Notes: generated by a model from the sequence alone, not told the origin. Counted from the stretch's first letter, positions 1-10,071 are shown. The stretch is 64,000 bases of DNA from Halopseudomonas bauzanensis (GCF_900114735.1 NZ_FOUA01000001.1:384278-448277), one strand, 5' to 3'. Program-made: numbers and translations.

Positions 1-532
1 GCCCGGACAGTTACTACTGGCGCAGTTGTACCAGCAAGGTCAAGGCACGCCCATTGATGAGGTCAAAGCACTGACGCTGTTAGAGGACGCGGCGGAGAGT
101 GGTTTAGCCGCAGCGCAGTACGAGGCCGGTGTGGCCTATCTGCATGGATCCGGCAAAGCGGCTGATCGAGGCGCAGCGCAGCGCTGGCTGGAGCGCGCCG
201 CCGGGCAGGATCATCTCCCTGCGCAGCTGCAGCTGGCCGACCTGCACTTCAATGATTCTGGCGCCGAACAGGCCTACGCGCGCCAATGGTTGCTGCGCGC
301 CGCCTCTCAGGGATCGACCACCGCCCAGTACCGCCTGGGCGCCAGCTACATGGACGGCACCGGTGGCCCCCCCGATTACACCGAAGCCTATATCTGGCTG
401 AGTCACGCGTTACGTAACGGTGAACCGCGCGCCAAGCCCCGAATACAGGCCCTGACCGGGCAGTTGACGGCCGATCAGCTCCACACTGCACGCCAGCGTA
501 TCGCCGCCGGGTTCAGTGGTCGACTGCCCTGA
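1..532 (+). CDS. Sel1-repeat (TPR-like) protein, 5' end outside window
   Basis: The reading frame is open from the first bases of the window with no start codon, so the N-terminus lies upstream. The visible part (about 176 residues) is a run of Sel1-like repeats of about 36 residues, with the recurring pattern A-x-Y-x-L-G/A-x-x-Y-x-x-G-x-G followed by a second helix with W-L-x-x-A-A. Sel1 solenoids are protein-protein interaction scaffolds, often periplasmic or secreted. No catalytic motif is seen. The stop at 530-532 lies 10 bases before the next gene's likely ATG, so the two are probably co-transcribed. Partner and function cannot be told from sequence. Confidence 0.8.
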   Translation, partial: PGQLLLAQLYQQGQGTPIDEVKALTLLEDAAESGLAAAQYEAGVAYLHGSGKAADRGAAQRWLERAAGQDHLPAQLQLADLHFNDSGAEQAYARQWLLRAASQGSTTAQYRLGASYMDGTGGPPDYTEAYIWLSHALRNGEPRAKPRIQALTGQLTADQLHTARQRIAAGFSGRLP

Positions 533-542
533 GCTTGCCCCC

Positions 543-2879
543 ATGAACCGACGCAAAAGCTCCATCATGCTGGTCCTGCTACTGCTGATCGGCCTGTTCA
601 TCGCCGGCATGTGGCTGATGTCGAGTCTGAACCTCAACTTTGCCCAGCGCGCCATGTCGGAGCAGCGCCAACAGCAGATTGCCGACACCTTCCATTCCAA
701 TCTGGATCGCATCAATGCCCATCACTTTCTGATGGAACAGAATACCGGCGCCCTGGCCCGCATGGGCGAACTTTTCGCCCGGCAGAAGCAGATTTCCGGC
801 CGCGATAACCTGGCCGAACTGGAGCGCAGCGTGGGCACAACCCTACGTAGCCTGCATGACCTGTACGGAGGCGGCATCCTGTTCCATCCGGGCGCCTATC
901 GGCTGTCCGATGTCGGCATCTACGGCCACAGGAACAGCACCGCAACCCATATCACTTATCGGGAAACCGGTTTCGAGAACAAGGATTGGTACCGGCGGCT
1001 GCAACCATCTTCCCTGCCGGGAAAGCCCAATGAGCTGTACCACTGGACTGCGGCCTACTACCGCCCACAGTTCGACACCGTGGTCATCAGCGTCAGCACC
1101 CCGCTGCACGACAGCACCGGCCAGGTCATCGGTCTGGCGGCCACCGACTGGCAGGCCGACGAGGTCATCCGTCTCGTCAGCCGGGTGCGCATTACTCCGG
1201 GCACCTTCTCTTTTTTGCTCGACCGGGAGAATCGCAACCTGTCGAGCCTGGCCGAAGCCGCCGACGTACAACAGGCCCAGCAACTGATGGAAGCCATCAC
1301 CGCCCTGCAGCTACCACGGCAATCTCCAGCGCAACAGGTGCCGGCCAGTCTCGGCAGTCGTTACCCCGCCTCACCCATGCAGAGCCACAGGCTGTTCGTC
1401 GGCGAGGCCGAATATGCCCTGTTCCATGCGCCCACCGAAGCGGGCATGATCTTCGGCATAGGCATTCCCCAGGCGGAAATTGACGCGGTACTGGCACCCA
1501 TGCGGGCCAGCAATTTTCGCATCGTGGCAATCATCGTCAGTATTCTGTTGTTGCTCTCGGGACTGATCCTTTACCTGGTCGCCACTACCCTGAAACAGTT
1601 GAATAGCCTCTACACCGACGCGCTGACCGGTCTGCCCAACCGCGAGCGGCTGCTGCTTGATCTGCAAAAGGGCCGGCCCCTGACGCTGGTTCTGCTCAAT
1701 ATTGACTCGTTCAAGGAGATCAATGATTTCTACGGTAGCCAGTGCGGCGATCATGTCATTCGCGAGCTGGCAGACGGGCTGCGCCGCCATGTGCATGACA
1801 CGCCTGCATGGAAGGCGGTGCGGGTCTATCGCATGCCCGGTGACGAAATGGCCCTGCTGTTTCCCGATAGCCCCGGGCAGGAGGTGCTTGAACAGCGGCT
1901 GGAGAATCTGCGGACTTTCATCAAGGGGCTGACCATCCGTTGGCAGGAAGAGCAGGTTCCGCTCCAGGCGACCCTGGGCCTGGCAGCCAGTGTGCAGCCA
2001 GACGGCTCGCCACTGGCCAGCGAGCAGCTCCTGCCCTCGGCCAATATCGCACTCAAGCTGGCCCGGTTGAGCAAACTGAACTATCTGGTTCACGATCCCG
2101 CGCACCGCATGCGCGAAACCTATGAACAGAATCTGGTCTGGGCCAACCGGCTGCGCACGGCACTGGAACAGAACCGCATCGTGCCGTGGTTTCAGCCGAT
2201 CATGAACCTGCATACCGGCCGCATCGACAAGTTCGAATGCCTGGTGCGCATGCTCGATGGTGACGATACGCCCATCAGTCCGGCCCACTTTCTGCCGGTC
2301 GCCCGCAAGATTCGCCTGTACCGGCAGATCACCCGGCGCATGGTCGACCAATGCCTTGCGCGTTTCGCCGAGACCGACCTGCAATTCTCGCTGAATCTCT
2401 CCTGCGACGACCTGCTGGACAGCGAACTGAGCGAGCACCTGTTGCAACGGCTACAGAATCCGGCGCTGGCCCGGCGGCTGATCTTCGAGATTCTTGAGTC
2501 AGAGGGTATTGAGAACTACCAGGCGGTGCGCCAGTTTATTGACAAGGCCAAGGCCCTGGGTTGCCGTATCGCCATCGACGACTTCGGCACGGGCTATTCC
2601 AACTTCGAACATCTGCTACGGCTCGATGTGGACCTGATCAAGATCGACGGCAGCCTTATCCGCCAGCTGGACAGCGACGCGGATGCCCGGGCGGTTACCC
2701 AGGGCATCGTACGTTTCGCCCAGGAACTGGGCATGCAGACGGTCGCCGAGTTCGTGCACAACGAGGCAATTCTGCAGCAGGTGCGCGCGCTGGGCATCGA
2801 CTTCGCCCAGGGCGCCCGAATCGGCATGCCCGCCCCCGAACTGCCCGCAGGGCTATGCCTTGATGACATCCAGGGTTAG
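543..2879 (+). CDS. Membrane GGDEF/EAL protein with periplasmic sensor domain
   Basis: About 778 residues. A transmembrane helix (residues ~6-27), a periplasmic region of about 290 residues resembling a Cache-type sensor, and a second helix (~324-350) precede cytoplasmic GGDEF and EAL domains. The GGDEF signature is degenerate (PGDEM near residue 431), so cyclase activity is doubtful. The EAL motif reads E-C-L (near 564), but NLS, E-x-[10 protein letters not shown] (near 678) and K-I-D are kept, so phosphodiesterase activity against cyclic di-GMP is plausible. An in-frame GTG at 516 would add nine residues and overlap the preceding gene; the ATG at 543 places the first helix at the N-terminus as expected. 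Confidence 0.85.
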   Translation: MNRRKSSIMLVLLLLIGLFIAGMWLMSSLNLNFAQRAMSEQRQQQIADTFHSNLDRINAHHFLMEQNTGALARMGELFARQKQISGRDNLAELERSVGTTLRSLHDLYGGGILFHPGAYRLSDVGIYGHRNSTATHITYRETGFENKDWYRRLQPSSLPGKPNELYHWTAAYYRPQFDTVVISVSTPLHDSTGQVIGLAATDWQADEVIRLVSRVRITPGTFSFLLDRENRNLSSLAEAADVQQAQQLMEAITALQLPRQSPAQQVPASLGSRYPASPMQSHRLFVGEAEYALFHAPTEAGMIFGIGIPQAEIDAVLAPMRASNFRIVAIIVSILLLLSGLILYLVATTLKQLNSLYTDALTGLPNRERLLLDLQKGRPLTLVLLNIDSFKEINDFYGSQCGDHVIRELADGLRRHVHDTPAWKAVRVYRMPGDEMALLFPDSPGQEVLEQRLENLRTFIKGLTIRWQEEQVPLQATLGLAASVQPDGSPLASEQLLPSANIALKLARLSKLNYLVHDPAHRMRETYEQNLVWANRLRTALEQNRIVPWFQPIMNLHTGRIDKFECLVRMLDGDDTPISPAHFLPVARKIRLYRQITRRMVDQCLARFAETDLQFSLNLSCDDLLDSELSEHLLQRLQNPALARRLIFEILESEGIENYQAVRQFIDKAKALGCRIAIDDFGTGYSNFEHLLRLDVDLIKIDGSLIRQLDSDADARAVTQGIVRFAQELGMQTVAEFVHNEAILQQVRALGIDFAQGARIGMPAPELPAGLCLDDIQG

Positions 2880-2914
2880 CATGGGCCATACATCCCTGCT
2901 GTTCCGGAGCCAAC

Positions 2915-3913
2915 ATGACCACCCCAGCCGTACCGCTCTCGATTCTGGACCTCTGTCCCGTCACCCTGAATTCGACCCCGGCCCAGGCCCTGCGCAACAG
3001 CCTGCAACTGGCCAGGCATGCCGAGCAACTGGGCTATCAGCGCTTCTGGGTCGCCGAGCATCACAACATGACCGGGATCGCCAGCGCGGCCACCTCGGTG
3101 GTCATCAGCTACCTGGCCGCCGGTACCGAGCGTATCCGCATCGGCTCGGGCGGCATCATGCTGCCGAATCACTCGCCGCTGCAGATTGCCGAACAGTTCG
3201 GCACCCTTGAATCGCTGTATCCCGGTCGCATCGACCTGGGTCTCGGGCGTGCACCCGGCACCGATATGGCCACCGCCCGCGCGCTGCGCCGTGGCCGCAC
3301 CGATGGTGAGGACTTTCCGCAGATGCTCGACGAGCTGCGACACTACTTCGCCGAGCCCGAGCCCGGTCAACGGTTGGTTGCGGTGCCCGGCGCCGGTCTG
3401 GACGTGCCCATCTGGCTGCTCGGCTCCAGCACCTTCAGCGCCCAGCTGGCCGCCAGCCTCGGCCTGCCCTTCGCCTTTGCCGGCCAGTTCTCACCCGACT
3501 ATCTGATGGCGGCAATGCGTGCCTACCAGGATAATTTTGTGCCGTCGGCCACGCTGGAAAAGCCCCAGGCGATGCTCGGCATCAATGCCTTTGTCGCCGA
3601 AACCCGAGACGAAGCACATTATCTGGCCAGTTCGCACCAGCAATCTTTCCTCAACATGATTCGCGGCGAGCGCGGCCAGCTACGGCCTCCCGTAGAGGAT
3701 ATGGACGCGCTCTGGCAGCCCCATGAGCGCCATCAGGTACTCTCGACCCTGGCCGGCACCCTGATCGGTGACGAGCAGACCGTCGCCCAGCAGATGGCGG
3801 ACCTGCTGGAACGCACCGGTGCGAATGAACTGATCGTCAACAGCCCGATCTATGACCAGGACAAGCGTCACGACAGCTACCGGCGCCTGATGGAAGCAGC
3901 CGCACGGCTTTGA
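2915..3913 (+). CDS. LLM-class flavin-dependent oxidoreductase
   Basis: 332 residues with the bacterial luciferase-like TIM-barrel pattern: the N-terminal S-I-L-D-L-x-P-V strand, R-F-W-V-A-E-H-H-N near residues 43-51, and [10 protein letters not shown] around residue 75, followed by the [12 protein letters not shown] segment. These are typical of the MsnO8/YhbW-type subgroup that uses FMNH2 or F420-like cofactors; FMN is expected here. A GGAG precedes the ATG by 6 bases. It sits 35 bases after the GGDEF/EAL gene and 83 bases before a CYP152 P450, all on one strand. The substrate cannot be predicted. Confidence 0.85.
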   Translation: MTTPAVPLSILDLCPVTLNSTPAQALRNSLQLARHAEQLGYQRFWVAEHHNMTGIASAATSVVISYLAAGTERIRIGSGGIMLPNHSPLQIAEQFGTLESLYPGRIDLGLGRAPGTDMATARALRRGRTDGEDFPQMLDELRHYFAEPEPGQRLVAVPGAGLDVPIWLLGSSTFSAQLAASLGLPFAFAGQFSPDYLMAAMRAYQDNFVPSATLEKPQAMLGINAFVAETRDEAHYLASSHQQSFLNMIRGERGQLRPPVEDMDALWQPHERHQVLSTLAGTLIGDEQTVAQQMADLLERTGANELIVNSPIYDQDKRHDSYRRLMEAAARL

Positions 3914-3996
3914 CCAGCGCGGCAACATGACTCGAACTTTGGCGGCGCAGGCCTTTCCAAAACGGTACCCCCGTCCGGAAAAGTCGAGAGCCCACC

Positions 3997-5250
3997 ATGA
4001 GCCGCATCCCCCGGGACACCCAGTTTGATAGCAGCGCAGGCTTTCTGCGCAACGGTTACAACTTCATTGCCAATCGCTGCCAGGACCTTGGCAGCGACAT
4101 CTTCCAGACCCGCATCATGCTGCGACCGGTGTATTGCATCACCGGCGAAGACGCCGCGCGCATGTTCTATGTGCCTGGTCGCTTCACTCGCAACCATGCG
4201 ATGCCACCGACCACGCTGTCGCTATTGCAGGACAAGGGCAGCAGCCTGACGCTGACAGGCGAAGCCCATGCCCGGCGCAAGGAAATGTTCATGGCGCTGA
4301 TGGGCCCGGCCCGGCTGGAGCAACTGGTGGCGATCTTCGAGGAAGAATGGCAGGCGCGACTGGCCCGCTGGCAAAGCATGCCCGCGGTGGTACTGCAGAC
4401 CGAAGCCGAATATATTCTCTGCCGCAGCGCCTGCCGCTGGGTCGGCATTACGCTGCATGAGGGCCAGGCAACACAACGTGCGACGGAACTGGCTGCCATG
4501 GTCGAAGGCGCCGGCAGCATCGGCCCGCGCAACTGGAAGGCGCAGCTGCTGCGCCAGCGCACCGAACACTGGGCTCAGGAACTGATCCGCCAGGCCCGCA
4601 ACCATCCGCGTGCCGATCCGGCCACACCCCTCGATATCATCGCCCATCACACCGCACTGCACGGCCATGGGATGGATCACCGCACTGCCGCGGTGGAGCT
4701 GCTCAACCTGCTGCGCCCCACCGCTGCCATCGCCCGGTATATCACCTATTCGGCGCTGGCCTTGCATCATCACCCCGAGTACCGCGACCGGCTGCAGCAA
4801 GGAGAGGAAGGCCTGGCAGAGCTGTTCGCCAACGAAGTGCGGCGCTTCTACCCCTTCTTCCCTGCGGTCGGCGGCATCGCCCTGGAAAACTTCGAATGGC
4901 GCGGCCACTCTTTCCACAAAGGCGACTGGATGTTGCTCGACCTCCACGGTACCAACCACGATCCGCGCATCTGGCAGCAACCGGAGCGCTTCTATCCGGA
5001 GCGCTTCAAAGATTGGGATCACAGCCCCTACAACTTCATCCCCCAAGGCGGCGGGGAATACTCGCATGGGCATCGCTGCGCCGGGGAATGGCTGACGATT
5101 GAGGTGATCAAGGCCGCATTGAGAATGCTCACCACCCGCATGACCTACCAGATCCCCCACCAGGATCTGAGCATTCGCCTGTCGCGCATGCCGGCCATGG
5201 TACAGAGCCGTCTGATCCTCACCGAGGTGCGCGGCGTCAGCCCAGAATAG
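3997..5250 (+). CDS. CYP152-family cytochrome P450 (fatty-acid peroxygenase type)
   Basis: 417 residues, the size of CYP152 enzymes. The heme-binding loop F-I-P-Q-G-G-G-E-Y-S-H-G-H-R-C-A-G-E-W puts the thiolate ligand at Cys361. An Arg-Pro pair (R239-P240) matches the family's substrate-carboxylate-binding Arg-Pro in place of the usual acid-alcohol pair of monooxygenases. CYP152 enzymes use H2O2 to hydroxylate or decarboxylate fatty acids without a redox partner, and no ferredoxin or reductase gene is adjacent. By eye, the residue aligned with Gln85 of the Bacillus enzyme (His85 in OleT) is Leu84, which is unusual and may change the product. Hydroxylase and alkene-forming roles cannot be separated from sequence. 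Confidence 0.88.
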   Translation: MSRIPRDTQFDSSAGFLRNGYNFIANRCQDLGSDIFQTRIMLRPVYCITGEDAARMFYVPGRFTRNHAMPPTTLSLLQDKGSSLTLTGEAHARRKEMFMALMGPARLEQLVAIFEEEWQARLARWQSMPAVVLQTEAEYILCRSACRWVGITLHEGQATQRATELAAMVEGAGSIGPRNWKAQLLRQRTEHWAQELIRQARNHPRADPATPLDIIAHHTALHGHGMDHRTAAVELLNLLRPTAAIARYITYSALALHHHPEYRDRLQQGEEGLAELFANEVRRFYPFFPAVGGIALENFEWRGHSFHKGDWMLLDLHGTNHDPRIWQQPERFYPERFKDWDHSPYNFIPQGGGEYSHGHRCAGEWLTIEVIKAALRMLTTRMTYQIPHQDLSIRLSRMPAMVQSRLILTEVRGVSPE

Positions 5251-5291
5251 ATTGCCGAAGCCGTGACAACCGGCGTAGAATGCCTCGCGCT

Positions 5292-5365
5292 GCGGGTGTA
5301 GCTCAATGGTAGAGCAGAAGCTTCCCAAGCTTACGACGAGGGTTCGATTCCCTTCACCCGCTCCA
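5292..5365 (+). tRNA. tRNA-Gly (anticodon CCC)
   Basis: 74 bases including encoded CCA. The acceptor stem GCGGGTG pairs with CACCCGC, the D arm is AGCTC..GAGC, the anticodon loop TTCCCAA reads CCC, and the T arm contains GGTTCGATTCC. The top pair of the anticodon stem is a G.A mismatch. It resembles the glyU-type tRNA. No integrase or duplicated 3' end is seen downstream. Confidence 0.95.
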
Positions 5366-5516
5366 CTAAGCTACATCCTGACTATGCGCTGTGGCTTACA
5401 GCGAAATAGCGCCAGCAGTTGAGCAATCCAACCCCGAGTGCGACGAAGCCAACTTGTCCAATCACGGCGCGGATAGCAATCGACCGACTCTGGTGCATCA
5501 GGCATGACAGGGAAAG

Positions 5517-6185
5517 TTGAAGGTGAAAGCAGACAGGGATGATGCGCCCGAGCACGTTAAGCACAAGCGAAAGTCCCCCATCGGTAGAGCTGGTATTGCA
5601 GCGGCAGGATTAATTGCCGGCATTCTGTTCATGGCCGATCGCAATGGATGGATGGACTATGCAAAGCACAGTGTGAACCCACCATCGCCTAGCGAGTCTC
5701 AAATAGCAGCGACATCTCCACGAACAGAAAAACCACCAGCCACACTGCAGCCGGCCGCTCCAAAAGCTGAAGCAGTCCCGCAGAAAGCAGCTGAAACCGT
5801 CCCAGCCACAAAGCAAACCAGCTTCAACGATAGCAACTATCGTCCGAGCACAACCATTAACAGCATGCCACCCCCACAATATGCCCAAGCGAGAAGCCAA
5901 CCGAGGCCGAGCAGGCAACCCCAAGGACTGAACGGCAGTCATACCGCAAGACTGACATGGGGTAATAGGAGCTGGTGGCAGGGGACATACCGCTGGAATA
6001 ACAGCATCATCAACTACGATGATCTGTGCCGTAGCAGCAATTACCCAAAGAAGGGCTCCATCGAATACAGAGCTTGTAGACGAGAAGCGAAGACCTACTT
6101 GCGCGACGAGTGCCGCGCCGGCCGAAGCAAGAGCCTACAGTTACGCCGGGTATATTGTCATGCCGAGAATGCCTTCAGACACTGA
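5517..6185 (+). CDS. Hypothetical single-pass membrane protein next to tRNA-Gly
   Basis: About 222 residues; I do not recognise the family. A basic N-terminus (residues 1-24) is followed by one hydrophobic helix (about 25-41), a long Ala/Pro/Lys-rich linker (to about 135), and a compact C-terminal domain rich in Trp, Tyr, Arg and Cys with a WGNRSWWQGTYRWNN segment and four Cys (DLCRSS, YRACRR, RDECRAG, VYCHAE). The layout suggests an inner-membrane anchored periplasmic domain. The start is a TTG (5517) or GTG (5523) with AGGGA upstream. Base composition is less GC-rich than its neighbours, which together with the tRNA position hints at acquired DNA. Confidence 0.6.
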   Translation: MKVKADRDDAPEHVKHKRKSPIGRAGIAAAGLIAGILFMADRNGWMDYAKHSVNPPSPSESQIAATSPRTEKPPATLQPAAPKAEAVPQKAAETVPATKQTSFNDSNYRPSTTINSMPPPQYAQARSQPRPSRQPQGLNGSHTARLTWGNRSWWQGTYRWNNSIINYDDLCRSSNYPKKGSIEYRACRREAKTYLRDECRAGRSKSLQLRRVYCHAENAFRH

Positions 6186-6239
6186 CGCCGGGGTGGGCGC
6201 CACCGGCTGATCGAGCATGAGCCCGATCAGCCAGTGGTA

Positions 6240-8246
6240 TCAGGCGTTCTGCCGCGGCGTCCGGCGAATGGTCTTGAGCAGATCCTCGGGTGTGATCGAG
6301 CCGACGATATTGGCGCCGCTGCCGGGCTGCGGCAGGTTGAGGATGTTGCCCTTGATCTTGCCGATGACGTGCATTTCACAGGGTTTGCAATCGAATTTCA
6401 GCGTCAGTACCTCATCGCCGTGGACCAGTTGCATGGGCGCAACCTTGGTGCGCACGCCAGTGACGCCCTTGGCCTGCTTGGGGCACAAATTGAAGGAGAA
6501 GCGCAGGCAGTGCTTGGTGATCATCACCGGCACATCGCCGGTTTCCTCATGCGCCTCGTAGGCGGCGTCGATCAGTTCCACGCCGTAGCGCTGGTAGAAC
6601 GCCCGAGCCTTTTCGTTATAAACGTTGGCCAGGAAGGTCAGGTGTGATTGCGGATATACCGGTGGCGGTATGCTGACCGGTTTGCGATTGCCGTGTGGGA
6701 AAGCAGCGATACGCGCCTCGCTCAGTTGCTCGATCAGTTCCCGCCGCAGACTCTTGAGTTGCGAGTTGGGCACGAACGGTACGAACGGCGCGTCGATTTC
6801 CACCTGCTCAGCGTGATACTGGGTGGTGCCCAACTGACCCAGCAGGTCGCGCAGTTGCTCCAGCGCCTGCTCGGGCTTTTTCGCCGGCTCGAACGGACCG
6901 CTCAACTGATGGCTGACCTCGATGCCCTCTTCGCTGATCGCGGTGAGCTTGAGGCTGTCGGCACTCAGCTCGGCATGCCAGCGCAGCCCGATACGACGCT
7001 CTGCGGACATCTTTTGCAAGGCCTGCTGCCAGTTATGGTCCAGGTTGCGGCTGAGCGTTTGCGGCAGGCGCGCGCGGCGCAGTTGCTCGGGCAGCTCGTT
7101 GGGCTCGATACGGTACTGCCAGCGCGGCTCGCCCTCTTCCTCATAACGGGCCAGCTCCTGGGCAACGTTAGCTCGAAACCCTACTACCTCGCGCTTGACC
7201 AGGACGTTGAGGCCGTCCCCATTGGACAGGGGCTCGTGGGTCACCGCCAGCAGATCATGCTTGCGCACCTGCTGCAGCTCGCCCACCACCAGGCCGGTGA
7301 AGGTCGGTGAATCGAAGGCACCGATATCGATCTTGCGGTCGGTGACGAAGTAATCGGTGCTGCCCCGGTGGAAGGTCTTGTCCGGGTCGGGCACGAAGAA
7401 ATGGGCGGTACGACCGCTGGAAGCGCGCGCCAGATCGGGGCGGTCCTCCAGAATATCGTCCAGCCGCTGGCGGTAATAGGCGGTGATGTTCTTCACATAG
7501 CCCATGTCCTTGTAACGCCCTTCGATCTTGAACGAGCGCACACCCGCATCGACCAACGCGCGCAGGTTGGCGCTCTGATTGTTATCCTTCATCGACAGCA
7601 GATGCTTCTCATAGGCGACCACGCCGCCATGCTCGTCCTTGAGGGTATACGGCAGTCGGCAAGCCTGAGAGCAATCGCCACGGTTGGCGCTGCGGCCGGT
7701 CTGGGCATGGGAAATGTTGCACTGCCCGGAGAAGGCCACGCATAGGGCACCGTGGATGAAGAACTCGATGGTCGAGTCGACCTCCGCATGGATCGCCTTG
7801 ATCTGCTGCAGGTTCAGCTCGCGGGCCAGCACCAACTGGGAGAAACCGGCCTGATCGAGGAACCGGGCCTTGTCCAGGGTGCGGATATCGCACTGGGTGC
7901 TGGCGTGGATTTCGATCGGCGGAAGGTCCAGTTCCATGACGCCCATGTCCTGCACAATCAGTGCGTCGACACCGGCGTCGTAGAGCTGATGGATCAGCAG
8001 CCGGGCCCCTTCCAGCTCGTCGTCATGCAGAATGGTGTTGAGCGTGACGAAGATGCGTACATGGAACAGCCGGGCAAAGCGCACCAGCTCGGCGATATCA
8101 GCCACGCTGTTCTCGGCGTTATGCCGCGCGCCAAAACTCGGGCCGCCGATATAGATGGCATCGGCACCATGCAGGATGGCCTCACGGGCGATGGCGACAT
8201 CCCGGGCTGGGCTGAGCAATTCGAGATGGTGCTTGGGAAGGGGCAT
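6240..8246 (-). CDS. rlhA: 23S rRNA 5-hydroxycytidine C2501 synthase RlhA (U32 family)
   Basis: 668 residues, closely matching the architecture I know for E. coli RlhA (YdcP): the N-terminal M-E/P-L-L-S-P-A-R-D block, the D-A-I-Y-I-G-G-P-x-F-G-A-R-H motif, H-A-S-T-Q-C-D-I-R, and the cysteine-rich H-G-A-L-C-x-A-x-S-G-Q-C ... R-G-D-C-S-Q-A-C-R cluster proposed to bind an Fe-S cluster. RlhA hydroxylates C2501 in 23S rRNA with prephenate-linked chemistry. The length of about 650-670 distinguishes it from the shorter TrhP (YegQ). Two more U32 proteins (UbiU and UbiV) occur at 30-32 kb. Monocistronic on the minus strand. Confidence 0.92.
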   Translation of the reverse strand: MPLPKHHLELLSPARDVAIAREAILHGADAIYIGGPSFGARHNAENSVADIAELVRFARLFHVRIFVTLNTILHDDELEGARLLIHQLYDAGVDALIVQDMGVMELDLPPIEIHASTQCDIRTLDKARFLDQAGFSQLVLARELNLQQIKAIHAEVDSTIEFFIHGALCVAFSGQCNISHAQTGRSANRGDCSQACRLPYTLKDEHGGVVAYEKHLLSMKDNNQSANLRALVDAGVRSFKIEGRYKDMGYVKNITAYYRQRLDDILEDRPDLARASSGRTAHFFVPDPDKTFHRGSTDYFVTDRKIDIGAFDSPTFTGLVVGELQQVRKHDLLAVTHEPLSNGDGLNVLVKREVVGFRANVAQELARYEEEGEPRWQYRIEPNELPEQLRRARLPQTLSRNLDHNWQQALQKMSAERRIGLRWHAELSADSLKLTAISEEGIEVSHQLSGPFEPAKKPEQALEQLRDLLGQLGTTQYHAEQVEIDAPFVPFVPNSQLKSLRRELIEQLSEARIAAFPHGNRKPVSIPPPVYPQSHLTFLANVYNEKARAFYQRYGVELIDAAYEAHEETGDVPVMITKHCLRFSFNLCPKQAKGVTGVRTKVAPMQLVHGDEVLTLKFDCKPCEMHVIGKIKGNILNLPQPGSGANIVGSITPEDLLKTIRRTPRQNA

Positions 8247-8321
8247 GGCAGAACCGTCGAGTGGAAAAACGGCAGATTGTAGCTGTTACGGCAGAATGCT
8301 GCACGATCAGGTGATGCGCGG

Positions 8322-8351
8322 CCAGCCATGGCGACTTTTCGCCATGGCTGG
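8322..8351. repeat. Perfect 13-bp hairpin between lipoprotein gene and rlhA
   Basis: The arm CCAGCCATGGCGA (8322-8334) is exactly complementary to TCGCCATGGCTGG (8339-8351) with a 4-base loop. It begins seven bases beyond the stop of the minus-strand lipoprotein gene and could end or stabilise its transcript. There is no T-run, so classical intrinsic termination is uncertain. Confidence 0.6.
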
Positions 8352-8357
8352 TTCAGC

Positions 8358-9833
8358 TCAGTTCGCTCCGCAGGCAGGCAAGCCAGGCCGCTGAGGGTTG
8401 GTGAAGGTACAACCGTAATCCGCATCAGCTACCACAGTCGGATCAAGCACCTCATCGCCGGCGGGCTTGGGCGCACCATTGACCCAGAGCAGCCAATCAG
8501 TGATCGCCGCTTGGTATTCCGCATCCGCAAAATCACAATGGCTCGGCGCACGGATAGCACGCTGCACTAACAAATGCTCATTACCATGCTCTTCGGCACG
8601 CTCGCGATACAGCTGCTGATGACGGAACGGCACATAGAAATCACCCAGCGTGTGCATGGTCAACACCGGAACATCGAATTCACCATTGACCAACGGGATC
8701 CAGCGTACCCCATCGTCACGCAACGGATTGGCGTCGGGGTCGGCCGCCATGCGGGCGATGCGCTCGTTGAATTCAACTTCCTCGGCAGTTGGCTCCGGGT
8801 CCGTGGTCCAGCGGTACATCTGGTCCTCGTTACCGTAGCCATTAAGGGCCAAAATCCCGTTGATATCGCCACCAGAACCACCGGTACCCAACACAATGCT
8901 CTGAAGCACGCTGTCATAACCGAATTCAAAAATGGGACGTTCGCCTCCCGTCAGATTCTCGGCGATAGCCATCAGACGCGTCCCCTCTATACCCTTGGGC
9001 GATGACCAGTCCGGCAGCCCGCCAGCTTTCTGATTGAAGAGCGCATTCACTATCGGTCCGGGGACTACCAACAAGCCTGTGGGATGGAACGTGCCGACCA
9101 ACTCAGGGAATCTCGAATAATCCTCATTGCCGTAACCGGCCAGTTCCATCATCACCCTGGGGTAATCCCCCAGCCATTGGAATTGATTCTGTTCGGCCTG
9201 ACAGAGAGGCGCAGCTCCCTCGTAGGGCACCTTGTACTGGGTGCGCTCCATGTTTTCGCGATCTACCGCAGCAGCAGCGATATGTCCTCCCATAGACACG
9301 CCTGAGATGAGGTACTGGTCTGGTGTGGATAGGCCATGACTATAGTCACGCTCGACATACTCCATTACGTTCAGCGCTAACTTATTGGTATCTTCAATAC
9401 CCGCACGTGCATCGTAATAATTCGCAGAATAGGAGGAAGAAGCCCAGGCATACCCTTGTTGCAATACGGCTTGGCGCCATGCCTCTGGCGGCTTCGAGGT
9501 ACTCACTACCTCACCTTCACCCCCATATCCTCGCGTCCACATGACAAGGCCATCGCCATCCCAGCCGTTCGGTACTTCCAATGCGTAAAGCGCCTCCCCT
9601 TGTAGGCCGTCATACTTACCGAAATAGATCATCGCACCCGGCAGCGCATCGAACTCTGCCGAAGTGGCCGTAAAGGAACGATCATCATGCTCTCTGGTCA
9701 TTTCTGGCGGTGCGATATCATCATCAGAATCACCACCGCTGCTGCTTCCGCCGCCTCCACCGAGACAACCGGTCAGCAATAAGGCACTCAAGGTGAGGGG
9801 TAAAGCAGCCAGGGGGAAAGGTGTGATGCGCAA
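8358..9833 (-). CDS. Lipoprotein alpha/beta-hydrolase (putative esterase/peptidase)
   Basis: 491 residues. A signal peptide ends in the lipobox L-L-T-G-C with acylated Cys23, followed by a Gly/Ser/Asp-rich flexible linker, so an outer-membrane or periplasmic lipoprotein is expected. The serine-hydrolase nucleophile elbow is G-V-S-M-G-G, and a late H-C-D-F segment is a plausible catalytic His. T-M-H-T-L-G-D-F-Y-V-P may hold the acid. Substrate is unknown; feruloyl-esterase-like or prolyl-oligopeptidase-like folds are possible. It stands alone on the minus strand, with 238 bases before the next gene. Confidence 0.7.
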   Translation of the reverse strand: MRITPFPLAALPLTLSALLLTGCLGGGGGSSSGGDSDDDIAPPEMTREHDDRSFTATSAEFDALPGAMIYFGKYDGLQGEALYALEVPNGWDGDGLVMWTRGYGGEGEVVSTSKPPEAWRQAVLQQGYAWASSSYSANYYDARAGIEDTNKLALNVMEYVERDYSHGLSTPDQYLISGVSMGGHIAAAAVDRENMERTQYKVPYEGAAPLCQAEQNQFQWLGDYPRVMMELAGYGNEDYSRFPELVGTFHPTGLLVVPGPIVNALFNQKAGGLPDWSSPKGIEGTRLMAIAENLTGGERPIFEFGYDSVLQSIVLGTGGSGGDINGILALNGYGNEDQMYRWTTDPEPTAEEVEFNERIARMAADPDANPLRDDGVRWIPLVNGEFDVPVLTMHTLGDFYVPFRHQQLYRERAEEHGNEHLLVQRAIRAPSHCDFADAEYQAAITDWLLWVNGAPKPAGDEVLDPTVVADADYGCTFTNPQRPGLPACGAN

Positions 9834-9940
9834 GGTAAACCTCCATTGTTTTTGTAATAACTAGCTGGGCGCAGACAGCCCAAGCGCATTCATGAGCTTA
9901 GTCGAGGCGGCATGATCTGCCGCTCCATAAACTACGCTGA

Positions 9941-9976
9941 TATCACCCTAAAAAGGCACCACTCAAATGGGTGATA
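9941..9976. promoter_or_regulatory. Inverted repeat TATCACCC-N20-GGGTGATA
   Basis: Perfect 8-bp arms at 9941-9948 and 9969-9976 lie about 110 bases upstream of the lipoprotein hydrolase start and about 95 bases beyond the norR stop. This could be an operator for the hydrolase gene. The regulator is unknown. Nothing else is recognised in this 238-base gap. Confidence 0.3.
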
Positions 9977-10071
9977 CGAAGCTCGCGATCGCGTCAGGCT
10001 ACGAGTTTGGAGAACATCCGCGCCGATGGCCTGGAAGACAGGTCCACGCCGGCGCGAACGTTTCAGGCGAG

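Noticed and set aside
4222-5328. 368-residue frame antisense to the P450 that also crosses the tRNA
   Set aside because: It overlaps a tRNA gene and a clear P450; no ribosome site or motif.
5366-5516. Integration site at the tRNA-Gly 3' end
   Set aside because: No integrase and no repeat of the tRNA 3' end is visible in the window.
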